Source: Echria macrotheca
Taxonomy: Eukaryota > Ascomycota > Sordariomycetes > Sordariales > Schizotheciaceae
Assembly (NCBI GenBank): GCA_030411725.1
Contig: MU839834.1
Location: 1,240,001-1,304,000, forward strand
Length of the DNA: 64,000 nt
Reading direction: 5' to 3'
Shown: in pieces, positions 9,599 through 19,851 of the stretch
How positions within the stretch are numbered: the first letter of the stretch is position 1
How the letters are laid out: each line of letters opens with the position of its first letter
Translations under genes and position numbers: made by a program
Notes under the pieces: generated by a model
Databases searched by the model: none
Told to the model about the DNA's origin: nothing
What the model saw: the letters and a program-made list of their open reading frames with translations, nothing else

Positions 9599-12363
9599 AT
9601 GGGTGAGACATCAAGGGTTTGATGATGATTCACCACTAACGTCTCTTGTAGCTTCTCTTGGTGGTAACATTACGCCCCCTGGACTCGATCCCAAACTCTT
9701 TTTTGCTGGAATCTCCGGCGTGGTCTTGTTTGCCATCGGCCTGTTCCAGCTCTCTCACCAGCAGCCGCAGGGAGACGGCCACAACAACAAAGAGGAACCA
9801 AACTTCCTCAAGTCCGTCCTGCTATTCTGCTACTCATGCTTCCTCAAGCCGCACCCCAAGACCGGCGCCAAGGGCACCCAGCAGGATGCGCTGGAGGCGT
9901 TCTATTCGGGCCAGGCCGGCATCTATGACGCAACGAGGAAGACTCTTCTCAAAGGCCGAGAGGACATGCTGGCCCTTGTCGCCGCACAGCTCCGTTTCAA
10001 GGCCGATAAATCCAATGGGGGTCTTGCGAACGGCAAGCGCATCTGGGTTGATGTATGTGCGGCAATGTGGCGGTTTGGCTGCTGGCCATCAGCTAACTTG
10101 ACCTCTTTCAGGTTGGAGGAGGTACTGGCTGGAATATCGAGGCTATGGGTGAATTCCTCGATGTTCCCGAGTTCTTCTCCAGCGTCTACCTCGTAGACTT
10201 TTCTCCGTCCCTGTGCGAGGTTGCCAGGAAACGCTTCTCGCGCCTCGGATGGTCCAATGTCCACGTCATTTGTGAAGATGCGGTGTGTTTACCACTCGTC
10301 TTAATGAGTCGTGGTAAAATACTAACACTCCGCAGAGGAAATTCCGTCTCGAGGATTACGAGAGTGATGCCTCGGGGGAGAAGACTCCCACCCGTTCGCC
10401 GCCCAGTTACTTCACCAAGAAACGGCCTGAGCATGGTGGCGCCGATCTGATTACCATGTCTTATAGCCTGTCCATGATTGTATGTTCCTGCGAATGGGCA
10501 TTGATGCTGGAAAAATGCTGACCTGGGCAGCCGGATTACTACTCGGTTGTTGACTCGCTCATGTCACTCCTTTCGCCAAACGGGCTGATGGGCGTTGTCG
10601 ACTTTTACGTCCAGTCCAAGGTTGACATCAGCTTCCGCAACTACACCGGTGGTCTCATTGATCGTCACGTCAACTTTCTCGGCCGGACGTTCTGGCGTGC
10701 TTGGTTTGATCTCGACCGGGTGGCTCTCGAACCCGGTAGGCGTGACTATCTGGAGTACCGTCTCGGCACTATCCTGACGGCCAACTCCCGCAACTACATG
10801 CTCGGCTCAATCCCGTACTACATCTGGCTCGGATGTCATAAGAACCCGTTTTCGTCGTCCAGCCTTCCCCACGAGATTGTGGAACGGATTGACGCGCTCG
10901 CCACCGAGTCCCCGTACCTCCTGCCTGTCAACAAGAACAATCTCACGAGCGCCCTGACACGGGCGGTTGAGAGGACTGCGCCCGAGATCCGCTCCAAGGC
11001 GTTCGACGCGGCCGTGCAGAACCTCTCGGCGAGCCTCCCGCTCCCGTCTTTTTTCTACCAGAACCACCACTGGCGGATCTACTACGACGACCAGCTCAAG
11101 AAGCACACGCAGTTCAACGACGAGTACATCTATGCCTTCACATGGGAGGATTCGCGTGTTGACGACCGCATCCTGAAGCTCGGACCGGATGATGTCGTGT
11201 TGGCCATCACCAGCGCCGGCGACAACATCCTGTCGTACGTCCTGCGGAGCCCTGCTCGGATCCATGCTATTGACCTGAATCCGACGCAGAACCATCTGCT
11301 GGAGCTCAAGGTGGCCGCTTTTACTGCGCTCCCGTACCAGGACTTCTGGAAGATGTTTGGCGAGGGCAAGCACCCGGGCTTCCGGTCACTGCTCATCTCC
11401 AAGCTGTCGCCGCACCTGTCAAGCCGGGCTTTCCAATACTGGCTGAGCAACTCGGAAGTCTTCACCAGCGCGCGGGGACGGGGCCTGTACGACACAGGCG
11501 GTTCCAAGCATGCCATCCGGATCTTCCGGTGGATCTCGCATGTGTTTGGATGCCGTGGCGATGTGAAGCGATTGTTGGCAGCCAAAACGCTCAACGAGCA
11601 GACAGAGATCTGGCGGTCGCGGATCCGGCCGGCGTTGCTTAGCCAGCTTGTCAGCAAGCTCGTCATCAGCTCGGAGGCGTTTCTCTGGGCCGCGCTTGGT
11701 GTACCCAAGAACCAGCTGGCCGTGATCGAAGCCGACCATGCAGTCAGCGAGGCGGTTCAAGGGCCGTCGTCGACGGCCAAGAACACGCGGGCGCACGCCG
11801 TGTGGCATTACATGGTCAACACGCTGGATCCGGTGGTGCAGCAGACTCACATCGCAACCGACAACCCGTACTACCACGTGTGCCTGGCGGGCTGCTTCTC
11901 GCCGCGGTGTCATCCTGAGTACCTGTCGCCCGACTCGCACGCACGGCTGAGCCAGCCTGGTGCGTTTGACGGGCTGCGGATCCACACGGACGAGATAGAC
12001 GAGGTGATTGCGCGCATCACGCCAGGCACGCTGACGGTGGCGGTGGTGATGGACAGCATGGACTGGTTCGACCCGGGCTCAGGGGCGGCGACGCGGCAGA
12101 TCACCAAGCTCAACCGGGCGCTTTGTATCGGCGGGCGTGTGCTGCTTCGCAGCGCGGCACTCGAGCCGTGGTACATCCGCGACTTTGAGGCGCACGGGTT
12201 CGTGGGCAAGCGCGTCGGCAACCGGGAACCCGGGACGTGCATAGACAGAGTGAACATGTATGCTAGCTGCTGGGTGTGCGCCAAGCGCGATCACCTGCCG
12301 CCGCCGACGCCTGAGCTTGAGAGCCTGGGCGATGCTGAGGTGGATGGTCTTGCTGCGATTTGA
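9599..12363 (+). CDS. BTA1: Betaine lipid (DGTS) synthase, bifunctional
   Basis: Bta1 converts diacylglycerol to diacylglyceryl-trimethylhomoserine: the 3-amino-3-carboxypropyl group of S-adenosylmethionine is transferred to diacylglycerol, then the amine is methylated three times. It lets fungi replace phosphatidylcholine, notably under phosphate shortage. Five exons: 9599-9602, 9652-10052, 10112-10282, 10336-10479, 10531-12363 (850 aa). The first exon is only ATG plus G; joining gives M-A-S-L-G-G-N. A hydrophobic segment lies near residues 20-40. The N-terminal half is the BtaB-like methyltransferase, with the SAM loop VDVGGGTGWN at about 134-143, exactly across intron 2. The C-terminal half is BtaA-like, with FTWEDSRVDDRI, AITSAGDNILSYVLRSP and IHAIDLNPTQNHLLELK. 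All introns are 49-59 nt with consensus ends. Assignment is firm. Confidence 0.95.
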
Positions 12364-12824
12364 GGCGGAGTCATGGAGGACATTCATTTCAACAATGCTT
12401 GTCCCTATCAAAATGGGGATTGATGAGTGAGGTTCGGAAACCTTGTCGGGATGCCAGAGAAGAAACATGCAGAGATAGCAGAATGCCAGTTCAGTCTCTG
12501 TCAATGTCGACGGACGGGTTCCAGTTCCAGTTCCAGAGGGTGAGGATTAATACCGTGGACTACAGGACAGATTTTACTCACATTCGCGAGAACGAAAAAG
12601 AAAAACAATAGTAGTCTAGTAGCTTTTATATTTCATATTCTGAATTCTCGATGTTCAACTTTGGAAGAGTGTTTCGTCTCCTGGTGATTTAAGCTTTCGT
12701 CTCGTTGCGTGCCGTGCGTGCCTTCAAGCCTTGAAGTTGACAGTTGACGGACCCCTGTCTTGCTTGTGACAGTCTGGCCGCCACCTGGCTCGAGCTCTGA
12801 CCCCTGTCCCCCACGGGCGCCAAG
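12364..12824. other. Intergenic: BTA1 3' UTR / PEX2 promoter
   Basis: No gene is seen. It contains a short AGTTCC hexamer repeat at about 12518-12535 and AT-rich sequence at 12600-12660, consistent with a 3' UTR followed by a promoter. Confidence 0.5.
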
Positions 12825-14450
12825 ATGGACCCTGGTCCGATTGCCGGCTCCAACCTCGGCTCTGCACCAAATGACATGACCTCAACAACCACATCCGACA
12901 GGCCATGTAAAAACCACCATCCCAAGGATGCGCCGCCCGAACAAGACAAGCGACAGAAAGACACGGCGACCATGAGCGACGACGACACGAATTCATTTGC
13001 CGCCGCGCAGCAGCGCCTCGCGGCACGGCGCCAGGCGCGCGAGGCCGAGAACGCAGCACGCGCCGCCGCCCAGCGGTCCGAGTCGCAGCTGCGCGCCCGC
13101 ATCGAGGCCAGCCAGTCGCCGCTGCTGCGCCGCCTCGGCTCGTCGACGCTGAGTTTCTGGGACGCCATCTCGACGCGCGAGGGCACGCGCCCGGCTTTCC
13201 GGGTCGGCCAGGTCGACGCCGAGCTGCTCGACGAGGAGCTGGTCGAGCTGCTGCGGGGGCAGGTCGGCAACGCGCTGCGGTACGTCGGCGGCGGGGCGAT
13301 CAAGGACGACTGGCACGCCGAGATCCTGCTGGCGCTGCGCGCTGTGCTCTTCAAGCTCTCGGTCTGGGACCACGACGCCACGTACGGCGCTGCGCTGCAG
13401 AATCTAAAGTATACGGATGCGAGGCACCGGGGGGCCGTGTTGGTGCCGCCGAGTAGGATGCAGAAGTCGCTGTATGGGATTGTCACGGTTGGGGGGGATT
13501 ACCTGTGGACGAAGTGGGAGGATTGGCTGCGTGATCAGGATGATGGGCATGAGCAGCCGAGCCCGACGGTGCAGCGGCTGTCGCGGTGGACGTCTGCGGC
13601 ATCGACTATCCACGCCGGTGCCGCGCTGGTTTCGTTTGTTGTCTTTCTACTACATGGGCGATACCGGACCTTACTCGACCGGGTGCTGCGGATGCGGCTG
13701 GCCCCGCCGACGAGCCAGGTTAGCCGGGAGGTGTCGTTCGAGTATCTGAATCGACAACTGGTCTGGCACGCTTTTACAGAGTTTCTGCTGTTTGTGCTGC
13801 CGCTGGTGGGCATCAACCGATGGCGACGGTGGCTCACGCGGTGGTGGAGGAAAACAAAGCAGATCATGAATACCAGCGGCGAGGCCGGCACCGGCGAAAA
13901 GAAGGGCGAATACGCGTTCCTGCCCGAGCGGACGTGCGCCATCTGCTACCAGGACCAGAACTCGGCGACGACGGAGAGCGACATACTGGCGGCGAGCGCC
14001 AAGACGGGCGTGGCCGGGTCGGCGCAGACGGACATCACGAACCCGTACGAGACGATTCCGTGCGGGTGTGTGTACTGCTTTGTGTGTCTCGCGACGAGGA
14101 TAGAGCGGGAGGAGGGCGAGGGGTGGTCGTGTCTGCGGTGCGGCGAGCTGGTCAAGGAGTGCAAGCCGTGGGCCGGCGACGTGCTGGAGCCCCCGACGAC
14201 CAAGTCGCCGACGGCCAAGACGGTGGTGTTTGCCGACGACGTGAAGCCGGCCTCTGATGATGGCGAGGAGGATGAGTCCAGAGTTCTGGTGGACCTGCCG
14301 CCGACGAGTATCGATGAGCTGGACCGGGAGGTGACGCCTGAGACCGAGACCGGTGACGGTTCAGATGATGCAGATACCGGGTCTGATTCATCTGATTCCG
14401 AAGACTACGAGGCTGAGGAGGATGAACTGGGCGACGATTTGGCCGGTTGA
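12825..14450 (+). CDS. PEX2: Peroxisomal biogenesis factor 2 (RING ubiquitin ligase)
   Basis: Pex2 is one of the three RING peroxins (with Pex10 and Pex12) in the peroxisomal membrane; the complex ubiquitinates and recycles the receptor Pex5. The single-exon frame encodes 541 aa. The Pex2/Pex12-type N-terminal domain covers roughly residues 85-345 (FWDAISTREGTRPAF, KLSVWDHDATYGAALQNLKY), with hydrophobic segments near 265-285 and 320-340. The RING starts with CAIC at 371-374, continues through CGCVYCFVC and ends with CLRC at 436-439. The tail is acidic and Ser/Asp-rich, longer than in yeast Pex2. A second in-frame ATG at 12972 (MSDDDTN, good context) could be the true start, giving 492 aa; residues before it are low complexity. 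The identification rests on the RING plus the N-terminal domain. Confidence 0.9.
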   Translation: MDPGPIAGSNLGSAPNDMTSTTTSDRPCKNHHPKDAPPEQDKRQKDTATMSDDDTNSFAAAQQRLAARRQAREAENAARAAAQRSESQLRARIEASQSPLLRRLGSSTLSFWDAISTREGTRPAFRVGQVDAELLDEELVELLRGQVGNALRYVGGGAIKDDWHAEILLALRAVLFKLSVWDHDATYGAALQNLKYTDARHRGAVLVPPSRMQKSLYGIVTVGGDYLWTKWEDWLRDQDDGHEQPSPTVQRLSRWTSAASTIHAGAALVSFVVFLLHGRYRTLLDRVLRMRLAPPTSQVSREVSFEYLNRQLVWHAFTEFLLFVLPLVGINRWRRWLTRWWRKTKQIMNTSGEAGTGEKKGEYAFLPERTCAICYQDQNSATTESDILAASAKTGVAGSAQTDITNPYETIPCGCVYCFVCLATRIEREEGEGWSCLRCGELVKECKPWAGDVLEPPTTKSPTAKTVVFADDVKPASDDGEEDESRVLVDLPPTSIDELDREVTPETETGDGSDDADTGSDSSDSEDYEAEEDELGDDLAG

Positions 14451-15058
14451 CCACATTATTATGCACTTACTATATAGACTTGTGACTTGTGTGTATTTTT
14501 ATAGAGTTTTTGTTAAAAATCTTTTTTTGATTGGTTCTGTTTTCTTCCAGACATTTTGGAAATCGGATTGGCTGCCGCGCCAGCTGTCTGTCTGACCTGA
14601 GCCAACTGGGACAGGACCCTGACCTCGGTCGGCCCCGTGGGCCCCTGTCAGGACCCCTGCCCCCAGCAATCACGATAAGGCACCGACGCCATCGCACACG
14701 GACGGGCGCACGAGAACAGACGTCAGTCCGACTGAACCGTTTCACGCGACACGACAGTTCGACAACAGTACGACAGCAAAAACATCCCACACCGGCCGCA
14801 GCGTCACGCTTTTCGTATTCCCCGACCGAAACCTCGGATTTTTTTTGAGAGTGAAATTAAATCCCTTTTTTTATACCAATAATCTCTTTAAAAAAACGAA
14901 AAGAGAGTTTGGAATGCCTCAACCACAGCCAACAAGCCGATAGTAATCACTCTTGTTGCCGCGTCGAAAACAGACGGACGGACGGGACGGGACGGATTCA
15001 AGAGAAAGGGAAGGTCGGTATAAGGAAGGGTGTATATATATAATGGGTAGTCGGGGCA
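14451..15058. other. Intergenic: PEX2 3' UTR / membrane-gene promoter
   Basis: No gene is seen. T- and A-runs occur at 14500-14530 and 14840-14900, and a TATATATATA stretch lies about 20 nt upstream of the next ATG. Confidence 0.5.
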
Positions 15059-17265
15059 ATGGGCGCCTCACAAAGCAAAACAACACACCCGTCGTCGCAA
15101 CGGCGCCGGCAATATCATGATTTCTTATCGACCACCTCGCCGCTCCCAACACCAGCACCGAGCAGCACGCTCCCGTCCTTCTTCTCCTTCCAGCAGGGCT
15201 CCGAGACAGTCCAGAATATCCGATACGCGGCCGAGTCGGCGCCGCTACTCGGCCGGTTTCGCGCCGTTCCCCCGAGGCCGCAACCCTCGGAACCTAGACG
15301 GCTGCGGTCTGGTGGTACCCCTGGGAGTGGTGGCGGTTGGGTATCCTCCTCCTCTGGGTTGATAGGGTCCGGGTCGGGGTCGGCCGCTGGGTGGCGCGGG
15401 AGTGTACATGTTGGGTATGGCGCGCTCGTGGCGGCGGAGTTGGAGGCTGCTGCTGGGGAGGAATTGGGGGATGAGGATGGGGATGGGGATGAGGATGGGG
15501 AGGAAGGGACTGGTGGGATGTCGTCCGGGTTCGTGAGGCGGTTGAGGAGGATGGTTCGGAAAGTGGATGAGACGTGGGTTAATCCGCGGGCGGGCGCGGT
15601 GAGGAGGACGGTTGATTTGTGGTGGAGTCGGTGGGGGGTGTTGGTTGTGCTTCCGGCTGCTTTGGTAAGTTTTTTCTTGCTGGGGGGAGTTGGTGTTGGA
15701 TGGCATGGTTAACACTCTGAGGGTAGGCCGTGGCGTGGTGTGCGATTCCGTTTCCGCAGTATCCGCTGCCGGACGACGATGGCGGCGATGGCGCGCCGCC
15801 GCAACCGGGCGAGCCGGGACAGCCGGGATCCGGAGGAGGGAAAGTCCCCGGTCACGGAGCCGCTCTTGTGCAGGTCAACTTTTGGTTCTTTCTGTTTGTC
15901 TACTACAGCCTGTACAACCTGACGGCGTTGATATGGATCACCAAGGTCTTCAACATCTACAGCCTCAACTGGTGGCCGCAATCGCTCGGGTTCCCGGTCA
16001 CGGTCTCGCTGATCGCCATCCTGTCGCTCGCCGCGCCGATACCGATCTACTTAATTCCCGAGACCAAGTGGCTCACGAAACACAACACGGCCTGGGTCTC
16101 GTGGACGTTTATCATCATGGCCGTCCCCGTCGCCATCGCTTTTTGTATTCTCATGACCAATGAGCGCCACCTCGGCCTGCGCCAGTCGCTGTCCGAGACG
16201 CAGCGCATCTTCACGTCGTCCTGGTGGGCCGGCGAGGCCGAGAATACCATGTCGCGGCGCGACATGCGGCGCCACGCGGCCGCCGCCTTTGACGCGGATG
16301 CTAATAACATGTCGGCGGTTGGGTTCGATGAGGGTGCTGGGGGTGGTGGTGCGTATCGACGGCCGACGGTGCCTGTGAGGCTGCGGCGACGGTGGCTGCC
16401 GGCCAGCTTCGTGCGGTTTATCTGGTTCTGTCTGGCGCTGTCGATCGGTCTGCTGGCGTACGTGATTGGGGAGGCGTACGCCGAGATTTACCTGAGGACG
16501 CTGCCGCATAACAATTTCGCGACGATTGTGTATGTGTACGGCTGGATATCGACCGTTTTTTTGCTGGATGGTCTGACGGGGTGGATTCTCGGCGGGAACG
16601 AGGGCGAGAGGGTGGGCAGTTATCCTCTCAGCTGGATCTTTAAGCTGTAATGTTTCTTTCGTTCTAAAATCTGAGGACTTGCGCGCTAATTTTTTGGTGA
16701 TAGCTACTTTATGTTGACGTACCAGACGTACGTGCGCGCGCTGTACGCCCGCCTGCGCAGCCCCGAGCAGTTCATCTGGCTGCAGGTGCTCTCGTCGACG
16801 GGCCTAATCATCGTCACGCCGCTGCTCATGTCGTCCACGTTCCACTGGTTCCTGTCGGTGATTGGCGTCAACGGCCAGAGCTACGGGACCTACCAGAAGC
16901 TTTGCGTGAGGAACGTGTTCATCCGCTTCCTCGCCGAGAACGCGTCGATGCTCGCGTTTCTGGGCAGTGTCGTGGTGCTCCACTTCGGCGCCAACAAGGA
17001 CGTGTATCCGTATTTCGCGTTTGACGGCGCCGCCGGGGCCGAGTTCAGCCTGACGTTTTATGCGTCCAGCATCACGTGGGCGTGCGAGCTGGCTGCGAGT
17101 TTTATCGTCGCGGGCCTGATCAGGTGGATTTATGGGGTTAGTGTCGTTACCGAGGGGAAGCTGGATTTTGCGGTCTGGCCGGAGCTGTTGCCGACTAGCG
17201 TGGCGGTTGTGCTGCATGTGCTGCAGAATATGTTGTTTACTATTGTGCGGCTGCAGTTTCGGTGA
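15059..17265 (+). CDS. Multi-pass integral membrane protein, fungal, unknown function
   Basis: I do not recognise the family. Three exons, 15059-15664, 15727-16646 and 16704-17265, join in frame across introns of 62 and 57 nt (L-P-A-A-L to A-V-A-W-C; I-F-K to L-Y-F-M). The protein is about 695 aa. It begins MGASQSK, a good N-myristoylation context, followed by a roughly 180-residue cytosolic-looking region rich in Gly, Ser, Asp and Glu. From about residue 195 there are some ten hydrophobic helices, including FWFFLFVYYSLYNLTALIWI, WVSWTFIIMAVPVAIAFCIL and ITWACELAASFIVAGLIRWI. A long hydrophilic loop sits between helices 4 and 5. No transporter signature is apparent to me. The neighbours are not informative. 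Confidence 0.8.
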
Positions 17266-17594
17266 TTTTTTGGGGGGATATATATACCCGGCTGGTTGTG
17301 TGTGTGGTTTGGAGAAAGGTTGGGGTGGCAAGAGAAGAGACGGCGTTGGTTTCAACTTGAGCGGTGGATATCACGGAACAGAACGGACGGTGTTGTACAT
17401 CTTCTAGACTCTATCCGAGTCGAATCCCCCCCCCTCCTTCCCCCTCGACGAGACGAGCGACAATTTCGGATTATTGCATTGTCACAACGATAGCGAAACT
17501 TTTCTTGGACGAGACGAGCGAGATTGGACCATTTATTTTCTGGCAGGTAGAATGGGGGTTTTTATCTCTCTTTATCATGTTGGTTAAGAGAATG

Positions 17595-17618
17595 CTGCAT
17601 CTGCATCTGCATCTGCAT
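17595..17618. repeat. CTGCAT x4 microsatellite
   Basis: Four perfect tandem copies of the hexamer CTGCAT, in non-coding sequence 3' of the membrane-protein gene. Confidence 0.9.
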
Positions 17619-17906
17619 TTGAAGCGGGGAGCGAGGAGCGGGCCGCTGAGGGAGTAGATATCAGAGTTTGGATTTTTCTGGGGTTAGGTTCTATACTGAG
17701 TGGTTGGGGGGTGTTATAGATGGTGGTAGAGATGGTAGAAGAGATGATTTACCTGATTAAGGTAGGCAGATAGTTCATTTCGCAAAGATACCCTCCCTCC
17801 CCGCGCCGCGAGATTTTGGGACCATTCCATACTTTGTGTTTTCGTATTTATAATGAGAAACCGCGTGTTCTCGTCTTTTTCTGTACATGGTCGAGTCTTT
17901 GGTGTA

Positions 17907-17922
17907 TGTGTGTGTGTGTGTG
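17907..17922. repeat. (TG)8 microsatellite
   Basis: A run of eight TG dinucleotides in the convergent intergenic region. Confidence 0.9.
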
Positions 17923-18884
17923 CTTGCCTCAGCACTGTAGTTCTGGGTGTTGACTGGGTAAGGGGTGATTTGTTTGTGGTTTTCCACGAGCCGTTCAGAC
18001 CTAGGTACCAATGTGCCGCAGGTTCCATCTCAGTGTATATTTCTGTCAAGTTCAACCCTCAAAGTTGTGACGAGGTTCACAGTCTGGGTCGGGTACCGAG
18101 TTGGTTATGCATGTGATGCGGATTAGACTGGGTGAGGGCTTATTCATGATAACGCAGCAATGTGTGGCGATTCAGGCACCCTGATAGACAGGCACCCTGA
18201 CGGGTAGCGGTTCGCCAGTGCTGCTGGTGCGCGCCATACATCTTAGATTACTTTGTTTACTTGCAGGCAACTGAGTCAAACAGATGAAGCCACTCAGAAC
18301 CAAGCAAACAAAGGCAGCAGGATAGGTAGATAGATGACCTGGCCCAGCTCTCGCTGAGGCAGTTCTTACCTCGATACACACACACAAGATTGCCTGCAGA
18401 GAGCCTAGTTTCCCACATCTTTATGAGAACGCGGCAATGAACAAGGCAACTGAACAACACCCAAGTCTAGCATCTCACTAGGCCAAACAGACCGTCATCA
18501 AACCACTCCGTTTACAACTTCATTTCACAATAGAAACAAGAGAACGGCACACCATGATGTTCCATTCGTTGAGAAGCCAGTCTATCTGCAAATCAAGCTT
18601 GTATCCCAGGTCCGTTCCCTTTACCATTAGACCCTCGTTCCCACCTTCCACACAACTTTTTGGTCAAGACACTCTCATCAAATCCTGAACGCCGCCGTTG
18701 GTGCCAAACCCCCATGCCAATGCCAACTAGCCCTCGGGGGGAAACAGAGCTACTCGGTTGTCGAGAAAAAAGGCGGTGTGTCTATGAGCTGATTTCCAAC
18801 ATCGTCCGTGGGTGGCATCAAACCAGTATTTCCGGGGGAAAAAACAGACAAGAAAAAAGCGCGTGCATTAAAAAGTAATAAAAT

Positions 18885-19851
18885 CTAGTCGTCGGTCTCG
18901 AGCAGGGTGGTGGTAGGGACGCCGTCGAGCTTGTCGCGCCCCTTGAGGAAGGGAATCTCGAGGATGAAGAGGTATCCGATCAGCTCACCGCCAAGCTGCT
19001 TGACGAGCGAACCAGCGGCCGCAGCGGATCCACCTGCAAAACATCACATTGTTAGAATCGCTGCCTCAATTTGCTCATAGTATTCCCCAAGATTGTGAGC
19101 AAGAATCGAGTGAATGACATGATTGTAGGAAGGCTCCGTGGTGAGGGGCGGCGTCGTTGATTGGCGGGAACCCCTGGCAGGCAGAGATCGCGCCATCGCA
19201 GCCGATCCCGAAGACCCTCCTTCGCTGAAAGACTCGGTAAAAAAAAAAAAAAAAAGAAGGGACCAAAGTCCGTGCTCCCAGGAAGCAAGACTCACCTGTG
19301 GCAATAATGTCATCGACGACGAGCACCTTCTGACCGGGCTTGATGGCACCCTCTTGCATCTGGAAAAAGTCGGTGCCGTACTCCTTCTCGAAGGCGGCCG
19401 TCACGCAAGGGCCCGGCATCTTGCCCTTCTTACGGACAGGCACGAAGCTGGCATTGAGTCGCAGGGCAAGCGACGGCCCGAAGAGGAAGCCCCGGGCGTC
19501 CAAGCCCACTATCACATCGGGCTTCGCCTTGGCCGCCGACGCCTCGAGCACCTGGAGCTCGAGGGCGCGCAGCAGGGCCAGGTGGGTGACGGGGTCCCGG
19601 AAGAGGGGTAGGATATCGATGAAGTTGATGCCGGGAATCGGGAAATCCGGGAATCGCCGCAGGGCGCGGAGCAGCTTTATCTTTGTACTGGCGAGTTCGG
19701 CGGCGGAGGAGGCGGCGGCGGCGGGCTGTCCTCCCGAGGCATCTTGACTGGCTGCTGTGTGTGAGGCCGTGGTGGTTTGGGTGCTCGACAGGACGGCTGC
19801 TTCGACCGAGGTCAGGGGCACTTGGGAAGTGTCGGTGGCCGGCGAGGTCAT
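18885..19851 (-). CDS. APT1: Adenine phosphoribosyltransferase
   Basis: This enzyme salvages adenine: adenine plus PRPP gives AMP and pyrophosphate, in the cytosol. Two exons, 19296-19851 and 18885-19033, give 234 aa. The core has the APRT features RRFPDFPIPGINFIDILPL (adenine-side N-terminal segment), VGLDARGFLFGPSLALRL, FVPVRKKGKMPG (flexible-loop region) and the PRPP-binding loop VVDDIIATGGSAAAA at about 178-192. The 262-nt intron, unusually long for this window, splits the first Gly of that loop and contains an A17/T17 tract. The first 50 or so residues are an Ala/Ser/Thr-rich extension absent from typical 180-aa APRTs. The frame continues open upstream of ATG 19851, but that sequence looks like leader. 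It converges with the unknown membrane-protein gene. Confidence 0.93.
19239..19255 (-). repeat. A17/T17 homopolymer in APT1 intron
   Basis: Seventeen A on the + strand (T on the transcribed sense), inside the intron about 40 nt from its donor. It is prone to sequencing and length error. Confidence 0.9.

Larger units (their letters stand above)
17266..18884. other. Convergent intergenic region with simple repeats
   Basis: This separates two converging genes and is long (1.6 kb) for 3' UTRs. It contains four CTGCAT copies (17595-17618) and a TG dinucleotide run (17907-17922). No protein-like ORF or RNA gene is recognised. Confidence 0.6.
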
